Positions 1-11,721 of a stretch of DNA of 64,000 bases are shown in pieces. Both the position numbers and the translations under genes were made by a program. The notes below the pieces were generated by a model. It did not search any database and was not told the DNA's origin. It saw only the letters and a list, made by a program, of their open reading frames with translations. This DNA is from Physcomitrium patens. Lineage: Eukaryota; Streptophyta; Bryopsida; Funariales; Funariaceae. The stretch lies in contig NC_037276.1 in the NCBI RefSeq assembly GCF_000002425.4, forward strand, positions 776,380 to 840,379, written 5' to 3'. Position 1 is the first letter of the stretch; every line of letters starts with the position of its first letter.

Positions 1-43
1 AGTAAATGAAGTTTATCATTTATTCTCATTTATAATAATATGG
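1..43 (-). pseudogene. T1 RNase H fragment at the window edge
   Basis: Read on the minus strand, these bases align codon by codon with the RNase H segment of T3 that follows the TDASDFAL motif (residues around LSQMGTDDKLH), with several C-to-T type changes including one stop. The same RNase H resumes at 13374, so this is the left half of T1's RNase H split by solo LTR C1. The rest of T1 (integrase, 3' LTR) must lie left of the window. The call depends on a short but codon-wise match. Confidence 0.6.
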
Positions 44-204
44 TGTCCTACTGTAAATGCTTACAGTATGTAAAAATTAGTTAGAACATATTATATGTTA
101 ATAAATCTAAATGTGTATTAGAGTGGCTAATAGATTAAATTAAAAAGAATTAGTATAAGAAACTTTACTTTGTTTCATTACTTGTTTTGATTTTGACATT
201 AAAA

Positions 205-232
205 ATATATATATATATATATATATATATAG
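205..232. repeat. (TA)n microsatellite
   Basis: Simple TA dinucleotide run inside solo LTR C1. Confidence 0.9.
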
Positions 233-923
233 GACCTAAATATTTAGTATAAAGCTTAAGAGAAGGTTGGGGCCTAAAGAAGAAAATCTTAAGTAATAGG
301 AGGCTTAATGGGAGGGATGAAAGCAAGGCATGGTTGGATGAAGGCAAGGAATGGAAAACTTCATTCCTATTGGTCGAAGGCCATATCCAATGGGCTTCAA
401 GGAGGCTGCCTGAGGCCTTATTAGGGATTAGGATTCCTCTTTTGAAGGAATTCGGAGATTACAAGCTAGAATCGTAAATTCTATGGTTTGGGGTACAATT
501 TGTATGCAAAAATTAGAGGATTTAGAGTTAGGATAAAGAAGTTATAGCCGCTTGAAGTTAAGGTATTTATTTAAAATATATTATTACTCTTTTGAAGGTA
601 CGAGGAGTTTTACAGTAGCTTTTGAAGATCGAAAGGTGTGACTAGAATGACGATTTTAAGGCCTACATCTTTTAAGAAAGAATTATTGCTTTTGGAGTTC
701 ATATGAAGGAATTGTAAGGAGTTGAAGGCGGCGCTTTCAAATCAAAAGCAGTAAGTAAGCGAGTTTGTTTGTAGTAATGGTTGGAGCCATAACTTGAGTG
801 ATCAGACGAATTTTTGGCTCAAAATTTTTGAAAAATATAAAATTTTGTGTTAAAAAGTTATATATATAAATTTCGTGGTATTTGAGCGTATATTTTGTGA
901 GATATGAAGAAAATTTCATGCGG

Positions 924-2136
924 TGTCGTGTTGTAATATGAATATACCGTGAAAATATAAAGAAAGGGGACTTTTATTAATGTTCAATTACCTCGAATAT
1001 TGGGAGCAACGACCAATTCCAGTGCAAATACTGAGAGGCCAGGTTCAGTCACCCCGTTACAGTCAACCAGGGCATACTAAAATGCTCCATTCGATTCCAA
1101 TAACGGGAGTCAGCAGAAAAGGAAAGAACCAATTCAACGACGGGTAAGCCTGGTTCGAAGAGCCAATTCGATCCAATTTCAAGAATCCAATCCAGGTCCT
1201 ATTACGGGCTTCTTATCCAATATGAGACCTGACTTGGTCAGACAATCCAATGCAGTCCAATTACGAGAACATCCAAGTCTTACTACGGGCCTCTTAGCCA
1301 ATATAAGACCTGAATTGGTCGCACGACTCAATGTGGTCGTGATTACGGGGGTTTTGATTCCGTTTCAGGCTGTTTTGTCTTTTGTGCCATTCCGGGAACG
1401 TCCTTTCAATAAAAGGATCTCTTAAAGGTAAAAACGGAGGAGAAAGCTCTGACGGCAGGAGCCAATTCTGGATCCAAGATGGAAGATTGAAGAAGTTCAG
1501 AGGCTAGGATTTGAAAGAGGAGAGAATTAGGGTTAAAAGGGAAGATAGGTTAAGAAATGAAAAGGGGAGAATAAGGATTTTTAGAAGGGTCGGAGAGCAA
1601 GCTTCATGCTTCGGGTGGACAATAAAGACAGAGAATTGGGGTTTTTTTTTTCTTCATAGGGTTTTGGGAAGACTGAGGCAATCGTTGCTGAAGTCAGTGC
1701 TGTACTGGTGAATCAGGGTTTTAATGAAGTGGGTGTGATTACTCTTGATTGTTTTGTGCAATCGAAGTTACGTCTGTGATTGAAGAATTAAAAGGGCGTC
1801 TATAGGATTGAGTATGCGGAGTGAATGAAATTTATTGGATTAAACTAACAAGACAGTCAGTGGATACAAGATCGTGAGTAGAAAGTGGTATCGAAGATTA
1901 GCAGTTTGGGTTCTTCGGGATTCTCTGTAACGTCTAGAGACCTACCGACTGGGACAAAAAAGGATTTTGACGAGCAGTCGAAGGACATTCATATAGATTT
2001 ATGGTATATTCTTACAGTTGTTTATATTCCAATAGTCAAAAACCGATAGACTGCTTGAATATTAACAAATCTCCATACTACCTTCTATAGCCAAACGTCC
2101 GGTGCGTTCTCGAGCAGGAAAGCACGTAATGTGACA
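924..2136 (+). repeat. A1 5' LTR
   Basis: Begins TGTCGTGTTGTAA and ends AATGTGACA. A TATA-like AATATAAAG lies about 30 bp in. The middle holds two diverged copies of a unit with ATGAGACCTGAATTGGTCG. The first 200 bp contain a decayed coding stretch related to the CCHC ORF of A0 (see 23653-24239). Confidence 0.9.
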
Positions 2137-2141
2137 TAAAG

Positions 2142-2159
2142 TGGTGAACCCGACGTGAA
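2142..2159 (+). other. A1 primer binding site
   Basis: TGGTGAACCCGACGTGAA begins 5 nt after the 5' LTR. The same 18 bases sit at the same place in A2 and A3. TGG fits a tRNA 3' CCA end, but I cannot name the tRNA; it is not the initiator Met type. Confidence 0.75.
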
Positions 2160-2208
2160 AGCTTGAGGTAGAAGGTATTGTATTTCGTTTGATTTTATTT
2201 TTATTTTT

Positions 2209-4388
2209 ATGGAGAATGAAAATAAAATTTTTGAAGGATCTTTGGGAGGAGTTTCTAGAGGGGGTTCTTCTAAAGGATAAGGTAATCACATGGATCCGTC
2301 TATTGCTAGTATGTTTCAAGCCTTCTCATTATCAATGCAGCAACAGCAAAGCAATGATCGAAAGGAAGCTTTGGCAACCAAAGTATTGCAAGCAGTGGTC
2401 AATAAAATTGATCAATTTGATGGAAGGAATATTTCAAGGTATTTAAGATGTTATGTTCATGAAATGGAATTAAATCGGGTTTCTGAGAAGAAAATGGTTG
2501 AATTATTTGGACTTGCCACGATACTGGAGATAAGAGACCATATTACATCGATTATGGATCGTTATGGGAATTCATGGGAGGTTTTTTCACATGCATTGAA
2601 AGACGAATATTTCTTGGAAGATGTTGATCGCGTTACTAAGAAGTTGTTTTTAGAATGGATTGAACGGCCTAATAAGAATTTGTAAGCAACAGAGCTACTA
2701 AGGGAATTTGAGAGGCAATACTCTCAATTATCAAAGGTAGAAAAATTGACATTGGAGCCGAACAAAGTTGATCTATTTCTTCAAGCTGCTGATGAAGAAT
2801 TGCAAGGGAAATTAGAACTCCTTCTTGAAGACAAAGAAGAAGATGAAAGATTGACAACAAAGTGGAAGAACGTTGAAGATGCGGTGGAGTTTCTTAAAAA
2901 AAGAGAAAGGAATAAGGATAGGAGCAATATTCCGAAACCATTACAAGCACCCAAAGCTCTAGTATGTACAACACCACCAACAATGCCTACAATTCAACCT
3001 TCGACATCCTTATCAAAGAAAGCAGATATGGGAATGGAAGAAATTATATGAGGAATGCGAGATCTTCAAATCAAATTGGCAAGACTTGAAGAGAATACTT
3101 CTACAAACAATTTGAAGAATGTTTCAAAACAAGGATATGTACAAAGATGCATTTGGTGTGATGATGCTTTACACTAGGAAAGATTGCAATGAATTTAATA
3201 ATATGATACGGCAAGGAATTATTTGTTAGAAAGATGGGAAGATAGCATTAAAAGATATGGAGGATCTTCTTCAAACCAATTTTGGCAAGGGAGGAATAAA
3301 AACATTGGTTCAAGATTACTTAAAAGATCATGAAACAACAGCACGAGAAAGTGCAAGTTATGGTGCTAGAGTAGATGATGACCTTGGTGGAAGTACGGAA
3401 ACTAGTGAGTTTTGGGCTTCTGCCGTTTCTACAATGCAAGAAGGGAAATTACCTCGAGAAGCGTTATTGAGGACTGCAGCTATAATATGAGGTGCAACAG
3501 GTTGGGAGGATCCTGTTGAGTCTCTTTTAGTTCATGCATATATTACTAAGAGCCAACATGAAGCTTTGATGGAAGAAAAGAGACGAGAAAATTTTGATGA
3601 TACGAGAGAAGGAAATTCTTCTAAGAGACAAACTCGAGGAGACAAGCCTCGGAAGGCAGCTTCACAAGAATTGCCTGTAAAGGATACCGCAGCATCATTG
3701 GAAGAAAAAACAAGAGAGACAAAAGATAAGGGCAAATCAATTGCTTATAAGCTACTTTCTGACATTGAAGCGGCAACAAATTTGAAAGGGATGTTGGAAG
3801 AACGTATATTAAACGCTAAGGTAGAATTCACATTGAAAGAAGTTTTGGGAATTACAAAGAAGGAGTTTCATGATGTTATCATTGACAGCATTAAGCGAAA
3901 GAGGCAATTAATGGACAAAACTGGAATGAGTCATGTTATTGATGCAAGAATATATAAAGATGAAGAAGAGGTTGATATTGGTTATAAGCAACCAACAAAT
4001 GAAAAGAATGGATATAATCAACGAGTATGTTTTAAAGATTATTGTGATAAGGAAATAAAAACTTTGAGTCATTATACTCGAAAGCATTGGGCAAGGGCAA
4101 CTACTGAGGTATTGGTGAAAGTAGGAGATATAGAAGAACCAATTGTTGCTTTAGTCGACCATGGTTCTAAAATAAATCTTATGTCTAAAGATCTTTATAA
4201 GAAGAAAAAATGTCCAATTGATATGGAACATGGATGGGCAATACGAGCAGCTAATAACACATGGGATGAATTATATGGAGCTTGTCTAGATGTCAAAATT
4301 CGGATTGGGGATGTTGCGACGAAGCAACATTTTTTTGTTCAAGATACAACATCTTATCTGTTGATTTTAGGACAATCTTATATTACGG
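2209..4388 (+). pseudogene. A1 gag-protease (broken)
   Basis: Capsid precursor and retropepsin of a Ty3-like element. I place the start at ATG 2209, in frame with the second ATG at 2290 and matching an ATG-to-ATA change in A3. Gag shows the conserved block KIDQFDGRNISRYLR. In-frame stops fall at 2683 (CAA to TAA), 3049 (CGA to TGA), 3227 (TGG to TAG) and 3488. A 2-nt deletion near 3170 shifts the frame inside the CCHC knuckle. The protease active site reads D-H-G-S at 4157-4168 instead of the usual D-S/T-G. The ORF is cut by A2 at 4388, just after the LGQSYIT motif. Confidence 0.85.
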
Positions 4389-5954
4389 TGTCGTGTTGTA
4401 ACATGAGTATACTGTGAAAATATAAAGAAAGAGGACTTTTATTAATGTTCAGTTACCTCGAATATTGGGAGCAACGACCAATTCTAGTGCAAATACTGAG
4501 AGGCTAGGTTCAATCACCCCGTTACAGTCAGCCGGGGCTTACTGAAATGCTCCGTTCGATTCCAATAACGGGAGTCAGCAGAAAGGAAAAGGACCAATTC
4601 AACGACGGGTGAGCCTGGTTCGAAGAGCCAATTGGATCCAATTTCAAGACATCCAATCCAGGTCCTCTTATCCAATATGAGACCTGAATTGGTCGGGCAG
4701 CCCAATGCGGTCCAATTGCGGGAACATCCAGATCTTACTACGAGGTCTTACTATGGGCTTCTTATCCAATATGAGACCTGAATTGGTCGGGCGACTCAAT
4801 GTTGTCCCAATTACAGGGCTTCGATTTCATTTCAGGCTGTTCCGTCCTTTGTGCTATTCCAAGGACGTCCTTTGGATAAAAGGATCTCTTAAAGGTAAAA
4901 ACGGAGGAGAAAGCTCTGGCGACGAAGCGAATTCCAGATCCAAGACGGAAGGAGCCAATTCCAGATCCAAGACGGAAGATTGAAGAAATTCAGAGGCCAG
5001 GGTTTGAAAGAGGAGAGAATTAGGGTTAAAGGGGAGGAAGGTTAAGAAATAGGGGGGATTTTTTGGATCGAAGAGCTAGCTTCAAGCTCTTTTCAAGGTG
5101 ACTAGTCTGGTTTCATTAGGATTTGTGAGGAGAGAGCAATCGCTGCTCAAAGTCAGTGTTTATTTTGGTGTTTCGGATTATATATAAAACATTCATGGTT
5201 TGCATTCTCAATTGGTTTGTGCAAGTCGTGTAGCATCTATGGATCAAAATTTGGTATTGTCTCGATAGTTGGGTGTGCTAAGTGTATACAAAAATTTGTA
5301 TTAATCTAACGATGCAATCAAGAGATATCTAGGTTTTAGTACAAAGGGTTGTCGGAAGTTGGCAGTCTAGAGTTGGATAGGGTTTCTGTGATATCTGAAG
5401 ATCTATCAGTTGGATCGACGTAATTTTTGGCTTGGTAATAGAAGATTTAGAGATCAAGTGGCTATTCAATTTTGAGCTGGAGTTAATGGTTGAAAAAGGA
5501 GAAATCACTTCTGGAGTTTCTATATCAAATTTCAAGGTTGCGGCTGAGTGTCATCAGTGTGGTTTTTGGATGTTTTCTTGCAATCTGTAAGTTGGGTTGG
5601 GCTGAAATTTCCTGAGCATATAGAAGGCTTATACTGGTATTTAGGTGCAAAATTTCACACTAAGTGGACGGTTGGATCAAAAGTTACAGCTTGTCAAAGC
5701 TCATTGGCTAGGATTAGGGCTTGTTAAGAAAAACAAAAATAACTTAATTATAAAAGAAATAAAGGAATTGGAATATTATATGGTTAAAATGACTATGAGG
5801 AGTGTTTTTAAATACTTGGAAATTGATATTTCAATTATATTCTTCATACATGGATAAAATCTATTAGGGTTTCTTTGTTATTTACAAAAACAACTATACC
5901 TTCCACAGCCAGATACCTAGTGTATTTCCGAACAAGACAACACGTAATACGACA
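4389..5954 (+). repeat. A2 5' LTR
   Basis: Begins TGTCGTGTTGTAACATG and ends AATACGACA. It shares its first 500 bp with A1 and A3 LTRs, then carries a different 3' half with GAGCTAGCTTCAAGCTC near 5070. Its last 700 bp look almost identical to the 3' copy at 8800-9553. Confidence 0.9.
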
Positions 5955-5958
5955 TAAG

Positions 5959-5976
5959 TGGTGAACCCGACGTGAA
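5959..5976 (+). other. A2 primer binding site
   Basis: TGGTGAACCCGACGTGAA, 4 nt after the LTR end, identical to A1 and A3. The shared primer site supports mobilisation by the same machinery. Confidence 0.75.
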
Positions 5977-6208
5977 AGTTTGGGGTGGAAGGTATTGGAT
6001 TTTGTATGTAGTTATTTGGATTGATGGTGCAAGATGACAAGGTTGATTTTAGAGTTTTTGGACGACTTGGAGCTTTGGAGGATATTTTGAAAAGCAATGG
6101 TGATATTTGGATTATTATGGAGTATATTATGACTTTATAGACATCTTGGGGCATTTTAAGGTATCATAAGTTATTTATTGGAGCATTTCAAGGGATATTT
6201 TTTTAACA

Positions 6209-7809
6209 TTGGGTAAGAAAATGGAAGATATTTCAGTGAAGTCTTTGGATAGGTTGAATACTTTGGATGGACCAAATGTTAAAGAGTTTTTTGAGGCTTT
6301 TTGTATATTTATGGAAGAACAACAAAAGATACAAGTAATTGAAAGGAATATTACAAAGGCATTACAAGGAATTTTCAACAAATTTGAGAGGTTTAACGGA
6401 TGCAACATTACTAAGTTTTTACAAGTTTATACATGTGAGATGGAGACATGCCAAATCCCTGAGGCAAAGATGATTTCAAGCTTTTATTTGGCTATTGAAC
6501 CTGGGATTCATAAAAAGGTGAAGAGATTACTTGAAAGGGGTGTGGAGACATGGTCAAAATTTCAAGAACTTTTGAAGAAAGAATTTATTGATGCAAATGA
6601 GGATAAGATTACCAAGCGACAGTTTTTGGATTGGATAGAATTACAACCAAGCACGCATATGGATCTTTATGAATTCTTGAAAGAATTTGAAAAGAGGTTT
6701 CCTCAGAGAGACATTCATTGGATGCTATAAAAATAGAATTATTTTTAAATGGTCTTGATGATGCCATGGGAGACAAACTTTTTATACTTCTTGCAGATGA
6801 GTCTACGGAGAGTGGTTGTACTAACAATTGGGAAGAGTTGAAAGAAGCAACAATTCTTTTAGCAAAGCAACAAAGAGCACAAGCTAAAGGAGTTGGAGTA
6901 TGGTCTAAGAAATCTTCTACTTTGGCTTCTATATCATCTTTATCAATACAAGGGATTAATCTTGAAAAAAGAGAAATGGAACAGCAACTGGAGGACTTCG
7001 AAGGAGGAGCCAATTTTTTGCAAATGAAAGAAAGTGGATCTTTTATCAGGATGGGTGAAGGAAAGAACAAAGACTTTGATCAAATTATTACTATGGAAGG
7101 TCAAAATATCAGAAAAATTGAAGGCAATATGGAACTCAAGGATTTAGAAATTAATGACAATAAGGATGAAAATTATGGCTCTTCTACATTGAATATGTTT
7201 ATGCAAGTAGATGATGGCAATTTGGATGGAACATCTCATGGTGGTAAAAAAGATTATGGTGAAAGTTGCAAGATTTTTCAAGAACATGAGGTTTCACAAG
7301 GCTATGAAATTTTTCAATATTATGAAGTAATACAACATATTGAGATAATACAAGGTTATGATGTTTCACAAGGATGCATTCAAGAAGAAATGAAGGATGT
7401 TTTACAAGGATACATTCAAGAAGAAATGATAGATATTTCACAAGATAATGTGGCGAAAGAAGATTATGGAATCAAAGGTAAAGGTACTAAATCAATGGCT
7501 TTAATCAAGTTAATTGTGAGTACTAATCTTTTGGACCAAGATCAAGGTTACATGGATAATGCACATGTATTAGGGGCACAATTGGATTTTGATAAGAAAA
7601 AGATTCATCATGAAGTGTGGAATTCAAAGGTTGAAAATCTTAAAATCTTAAAATATAAAGACATGGGCAATGGATTTAAAGATTATATGGACGTCTTAAA
7701 TCAAGCATGGAATCAAAGGGACAAGAAAAAAGATGCAAGCAAGATGTATGTGGCCATATGGAAGAAGTTTCAATTAAATCTTTCCATTTCAAAATTTGTA
7801 CCTCGCTAA
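6209..7809 (+). CDS. A2 gag-related protein with unique C-terminal extension (one frameshift)
   Basis: About 530 codons from ATG 6209 to TAA 7807-7809, broken only by a 1-nt frame change near 6700-6720. The first 220 residues are related to family A gag: KFERFNGCNITKFL here against KIDQFDGRNISRYL in A3, then a shared pattern of W-x-x-F, DKITKRQFLDWIE and FLNGLDD. No CCHC knuckle, protease or polymerase follows. The remaining 300 residues are unlike A1/A3: an acidic, glutamine-rich stretch with short repeats (7279-7450, units like EVSQGYEI and CIQEEMKDVLQGY), then a lysine-rich end finishing KFVPR. It presumably packages A2 RNA into particles built by partner elements; the role of the extension is unknown. 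It has far fewer lesions than the A1 and A3 genes. Confidence 0.75.
7279..7450 (+). repeat. Short peptide-repeat tract in the A2 gag ORF
   Basis: The DNA encodes about five to six imperfect repeats of a 10-17 residue unit built on (E/D)-(V/I)-x-Q-G-Y, including two copies of IQEEM. It probably arose by local duplication. Confidence 0.65.
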
Positions 7810-7910
7810 TGGTTTGATCATGTACAAAGTTGGATGTTTCCAATTTACTTGTACAAGATGGATAAATGGATTTTTGGTATTAGATAAAGAATAATGGTGT
7901 ACTGTATTTG

Positions 7911-7948
7911 GCACATACCGAAGGATGTGCAGGTTCAGAGGGGGTGGA
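7911..7948 (+). promoter_or_regulatory. A2 pre-LTR hairpin and polypurine tract
   Basis: GCACAT and ATGTGC form a 6-bp stem around ACCGAAGG (7911-7930). AGAGGGGGTGGA, ending at 7948, is the polypurine primer for plus-strand DNA directly before the 3' LTR. The stem differs from A1/A3 at two base pairs, both compensated. Confidence 0.75.
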
Positions 7949-9553
7949 TGTCATGTTGTAACACGAGTATACTGTGAAAATATAAAGAAAGAGGACTTTT
8001 ATTAATATTCAGTTACCTCGAATATTGGGAGCAACGATCAATTCCAGTGCAAATACTGAGAGGCTAGGTTCAATCACCCCGTTACAGTCAGCCGGGGCTT
8101 ATTGAAATGCTCAATTCAATTCCAATAACGGGAGTCAGCAGAAAGAAAAAGGACCAATTCAACGACAGGTGAGCCAGGTTCGAAGAGCCAATTGGATCCA
8201 ATTTCAAGACATCCAATCCAGGTCCTCTTACCCAATATGAGACCTGAATTGGTCGGGCAGCCCAATGCGGTCCAATTGCGGAAACATCCAGGTCTTACTA
8301 TGAGGTCTTACTATGGGCCTCTTATCCAATATGAGACCTGAATTGGTCGGGCGACTCAATGTTGTCCCAATTACAGGGCTTCGATTTTATTTCAGGCTGT
8401 TCCGTCCTTTGTGCTATTCCGGGGACGTCCTTTGGGTAAAAGGATCTCTTAAAGGTAAAAACGGAGGAGAAAGCTCTGACGACGAAGCAAATTCTAGATC
8501 CAAGACGGAAGGAGCTAATTCCAGATCCAAGACGGAAGGAACCAATTCCGGATCCTAGACGGAATATTGAAGAAATTCAGAGGCTAGGATTTGAAAGAGG
8601 GAAGAATTAGGGTAAAAGAGGAGGAAGGTTAAGAAATGGGGGGTTTTTTCAGATCGAGTTTTTGAATAGAAGAGCTAGCTTCAAGCTCTTTTCAAGGTCA
8701 GTAGTTTGGTTTCATTAGGATTTGTGAGGGGAGAGCAATCGCTGCTCAAAGTCAGTGTTTATTTTGGTGTTTCGGATTTTATATAAAACATTGATGGTTT
8801 GCATTCTCAATTGGTTTGTGCAAGTCGTGTAGCATCTATGGATCAAAATTTGGTATTGTCTCGATAGTTGGGTGTGCTAAGTGTATACAAAAATTTGTAT
8901 TAATTTAACGATGCAATCAAGAGATATCTGGGTTTTAGTACAAAGGGTTGTCGGAAGTTGGCAGTCTAGAGTTGGATAGGGTTTCTGTGATATCTGAAGA
9001 TCTATCAGTTGGATCGACGTAATTTTTGGCTTGGTAATAGAAGATTTAGAGATCAAGTGGCTATTCAATTTTGAGCTGGAGTTAATGGTTGAAAAAGGAG
9101 AAATCACTTCTGGAGTTTCTATATCAAATTTCAAGGTTGCGGCTGAGTGTCATCAGTGTGGTTTTTGGATGTTTTCTTGCAATCTGTAAGTTGGGTTGGG
9201 CTGAAATTTCCTGAGCATATAGAAGGCTTATACTGGTATTTAGGTGCAAAATTTCACACTAAGTGGACGGTTGGATCAAAAGTTACAGCTTGTCAAAGCT
9301 CATTGGCTAGGATTAGGGCTTGTTAAGAAAAACAAAAATAACTTAATTATAAAAGAAATAAAGGAATTGGAATATTATATGGTTAAAATGACTATGAGGA
9401 GTGTTTTTAAATACTTGGAAATTGATATTTCAATTATATTCTTCATACATGGATAAAATCTATTAGGGTTTCTTTGTTATTTACAAAAACAACTATACCT
9501 TCCACAGCCAGATACCTAGTGTATTCCCGAACAAGACAACACGTAATACGACA
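7949..9553 (+). repeat. A2 3' LTR
   Basis: Starts TGTCATGTTGTAACACG and ends AATACGACA. It is longer than the 5' copy mainly through an extra copy of a short GATCCAAGACGGAAGGA-type unit near 8500-8560. Confidence 0.9.
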
Positions 9554-11697
9554 ATGGAAGAAAACCAGATCCGACTAAAGTTGATGCAATTGGAGGGATG
9601 AAAGAGGATTATGATTCTTTAACAGAGGTTTGTAGGTTTTTAGGTGCATGTATATTTTATCGAATCTGGATCCCTCATTATGCTCACATAGCGGATCCAT
9701 TATATGAACTGTTACGCAAGGGCTACCGATTTAAATGAGAAGAAAGGCATATTCAGGCAATATAAAGATTGAAGAAATTATTGATGTCACCTCCAATATT
9801 GAGGAAGGTTGATTATAAGTGCAATAGACCAGTGATTCGTACTGTGGATGCTACTCCAATTGCCATTGGATGGACTGTGGGTCAAGATGATTCAAGTGGA
9901 AATAGATTTGCAGTTTGATTTGGAGCTAAAATTTTAAGTATTCGTCAATGTGCATACTTGCAAGTCAAAAGAGAACTTTGGGGAATTGTTTGAGCTATGA
10001 AAGCTGAAAAAGACTATTTGATTGGGACAGTAGTAGTAATTGAAACAGATAGCTTGCCATTGCTTGGAATGATTACTAACTGTTCAATGCCAGATATTGC
10101 AATGTTGAGATGGATTGCTTATATTAAGTCATTAAATCCAGAATTCAAGCATGTTATTAGGAAGGACAATTTAGTAGTAGACATGCTATCTCGAGCAAGA
10201 TACGAGAGGGAAGATGAAATGGTTGAAGACATTGATGACGTCGGATTGAAATTCTATTCAATATCAAATCTCAACAGAGAAGACAAGTTATTTCTTGAAG
10301 AATCTTATGAAGGAGAATTATTGGATGTTGGTCATTATTTGAATACCTTGACTAAGCAGGGGAATTGGTCTATAGAAAAATTCAAACAAATAAGAAAAAA
10401 AGCATATGGATTTTTATTTTGAGATGGATTCTTATGGAAGAGACTGAAGAAAGGAATTGGGATGCCACAACGAGTGATAGGCAAAAAAGAAGAAAAACTA
10501 AAATTATTAAAGGAGTTCCTTGATAGTTTATGGACAGGGCATAGAGGAATCTGGGCTACTTTTGTTAAACTCAAGGAATGATATTGGTGGAAAAATATGT
10601 ATCAAGATGTGCTCTCATTTGTAGAGTCATGTGAAATGTGTCAATCGTATTCTAATATCCGACATCGAGATGGTTTTCATCCTACGTATCCTCTGGCTAT
10701 TCATTTTAAATGGGTTGTTGATTTGGTTATTATGCCAGTTGGGTTATGGCAGATGAGATATTTGGTTTTAGCTTGTGAAGATTTATCAAATCAAGTAGGA
10801 GGAAGAGCATTGAGGACAAAATCTACAGAGGGGATTTGTAGGTTTTTGCTTAAAGATGTCATTTGTCACTACAGATGCATAGGAAAAATCACTGCAGATC
10901 GTGGAGAATTAAATGAACAAGAAGCTCGTAAGTTCTTTGAAAAATGTGGAGTTAAACTATCACTGATTATTGCTTATAATCCGGAAGGGAATGCAAAAAG
11001 CGAACGTGGTCACCCACCGATTGTAAAAGCATTAGTTAAAGCTTGTAATGGAAAAGTTAAAGAGTGGCCACGCCTTTTATTATTTGCATTATGGGCTGAT
11101 CGAACAATACATAGTTCAGTGACAGGATATATGCCAGTAGAACTTATGACAGGTCGAAAATCAATTATGCCGATTGAAGAAAAGGTACTTACTTGGAGTA
11201 TGCTACCATAGAAAGATGGATTGACAAGAGAAGAACTTATGGCTATTAGGATTCGACAATTGGAGCAAAGATCGGAAGATGTCCAGATAACATTGGAAAG
11301 GTTAAAAAGAGCAAGGTTACAAAATAAGGCGCAATTCGATAAGTCACATTGATTGAGATCTAAAGCAATCGAGAAAGGTGACTAGGTACTTGTTTATGAC
11401 AATAGACTAGATAATCAACATAGTACTTTGCAAAAATTTTCAAAACGTTGGTTTGGACCATATGTAGTAACAACTGTTCATGATAATGTGACTTACTCAT
11501 TACAGGAGTTAGATGGTACAAAATTGAAAATACCAATTGTAGAGAAGCGAGTAAAAATATTTAAACGAAGACACGTGGAGATAAATATGGAAGATCTTAA
11601 TGAAGGTATAGAGATTCCGCAGTAAGAAGATGAAAGTGATTTGGATAATGAAGGTGACGAAGACGAACTGGACAAAGACGTAGAGAATATATTATAA
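9554..11697 (+). pseudogene. A1 RNase H-integrase (pol, 3' part, broken)
   Basis: Continues A1 after A2. It starts in the connection after the reverse transcriptase (GRKPDPTKVDAI) and runs through RNase H (VDATPIAIGW), the integrase zinc region (one C-x2-C pair at CEMC; the first histidine is changed to leucine), and the D, D, E core (VVDL, TADRG, KSERGH). It ends with a C-terminal part bearing KRWFGPYVV and an acidic tail, and no chromodomain. Stops include positions near 9737, 9764, 9917, 9992, 10420, 10579, 11209, 11350 and 11383. Most of the reverse transcriptase is absent. Confidence 0.85.
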
Positions 11698-11721
11698 ATC
11701 ACATAGCAATTAGATAAATTG

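Larger units (their letters stand above)
4389..9553 (+). mobile_element. A2: non-autonomous gag-only element of family A
   Basis: LTRs at 4389-5954 (1566 bp) and 7949-9553 (1605 bp) enclose only about 2 kb. The primer site, the pre-LTR hairpin and the polypurine tract match A1 and A3, but the single coding region is gag-related and there is no protease, reverse transcriptase or integrase. Flanks are ACGG (4385-4388) and ATGG (9554-9557), possibly a 4-bp duplication with one C-to-T change. It resembles the class called TR-GAG (terminal-repeat elements with a gag domain). It is younger than A1, which it interrupts. Confidence 0.85.

Noticed and set aside
165-919. Two 60-codon minus-strand ORFs near the left edge
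   Set aside because: They lie in solo LTR C1, run over a TA microsatellite, are low complexity and are not kept in C4.
6609-7070. A 153-codon open frame on the minus strand
   Set aside because: It is the antisense shadow of the A2 gag-related ORF, with no motif or independent conservation.
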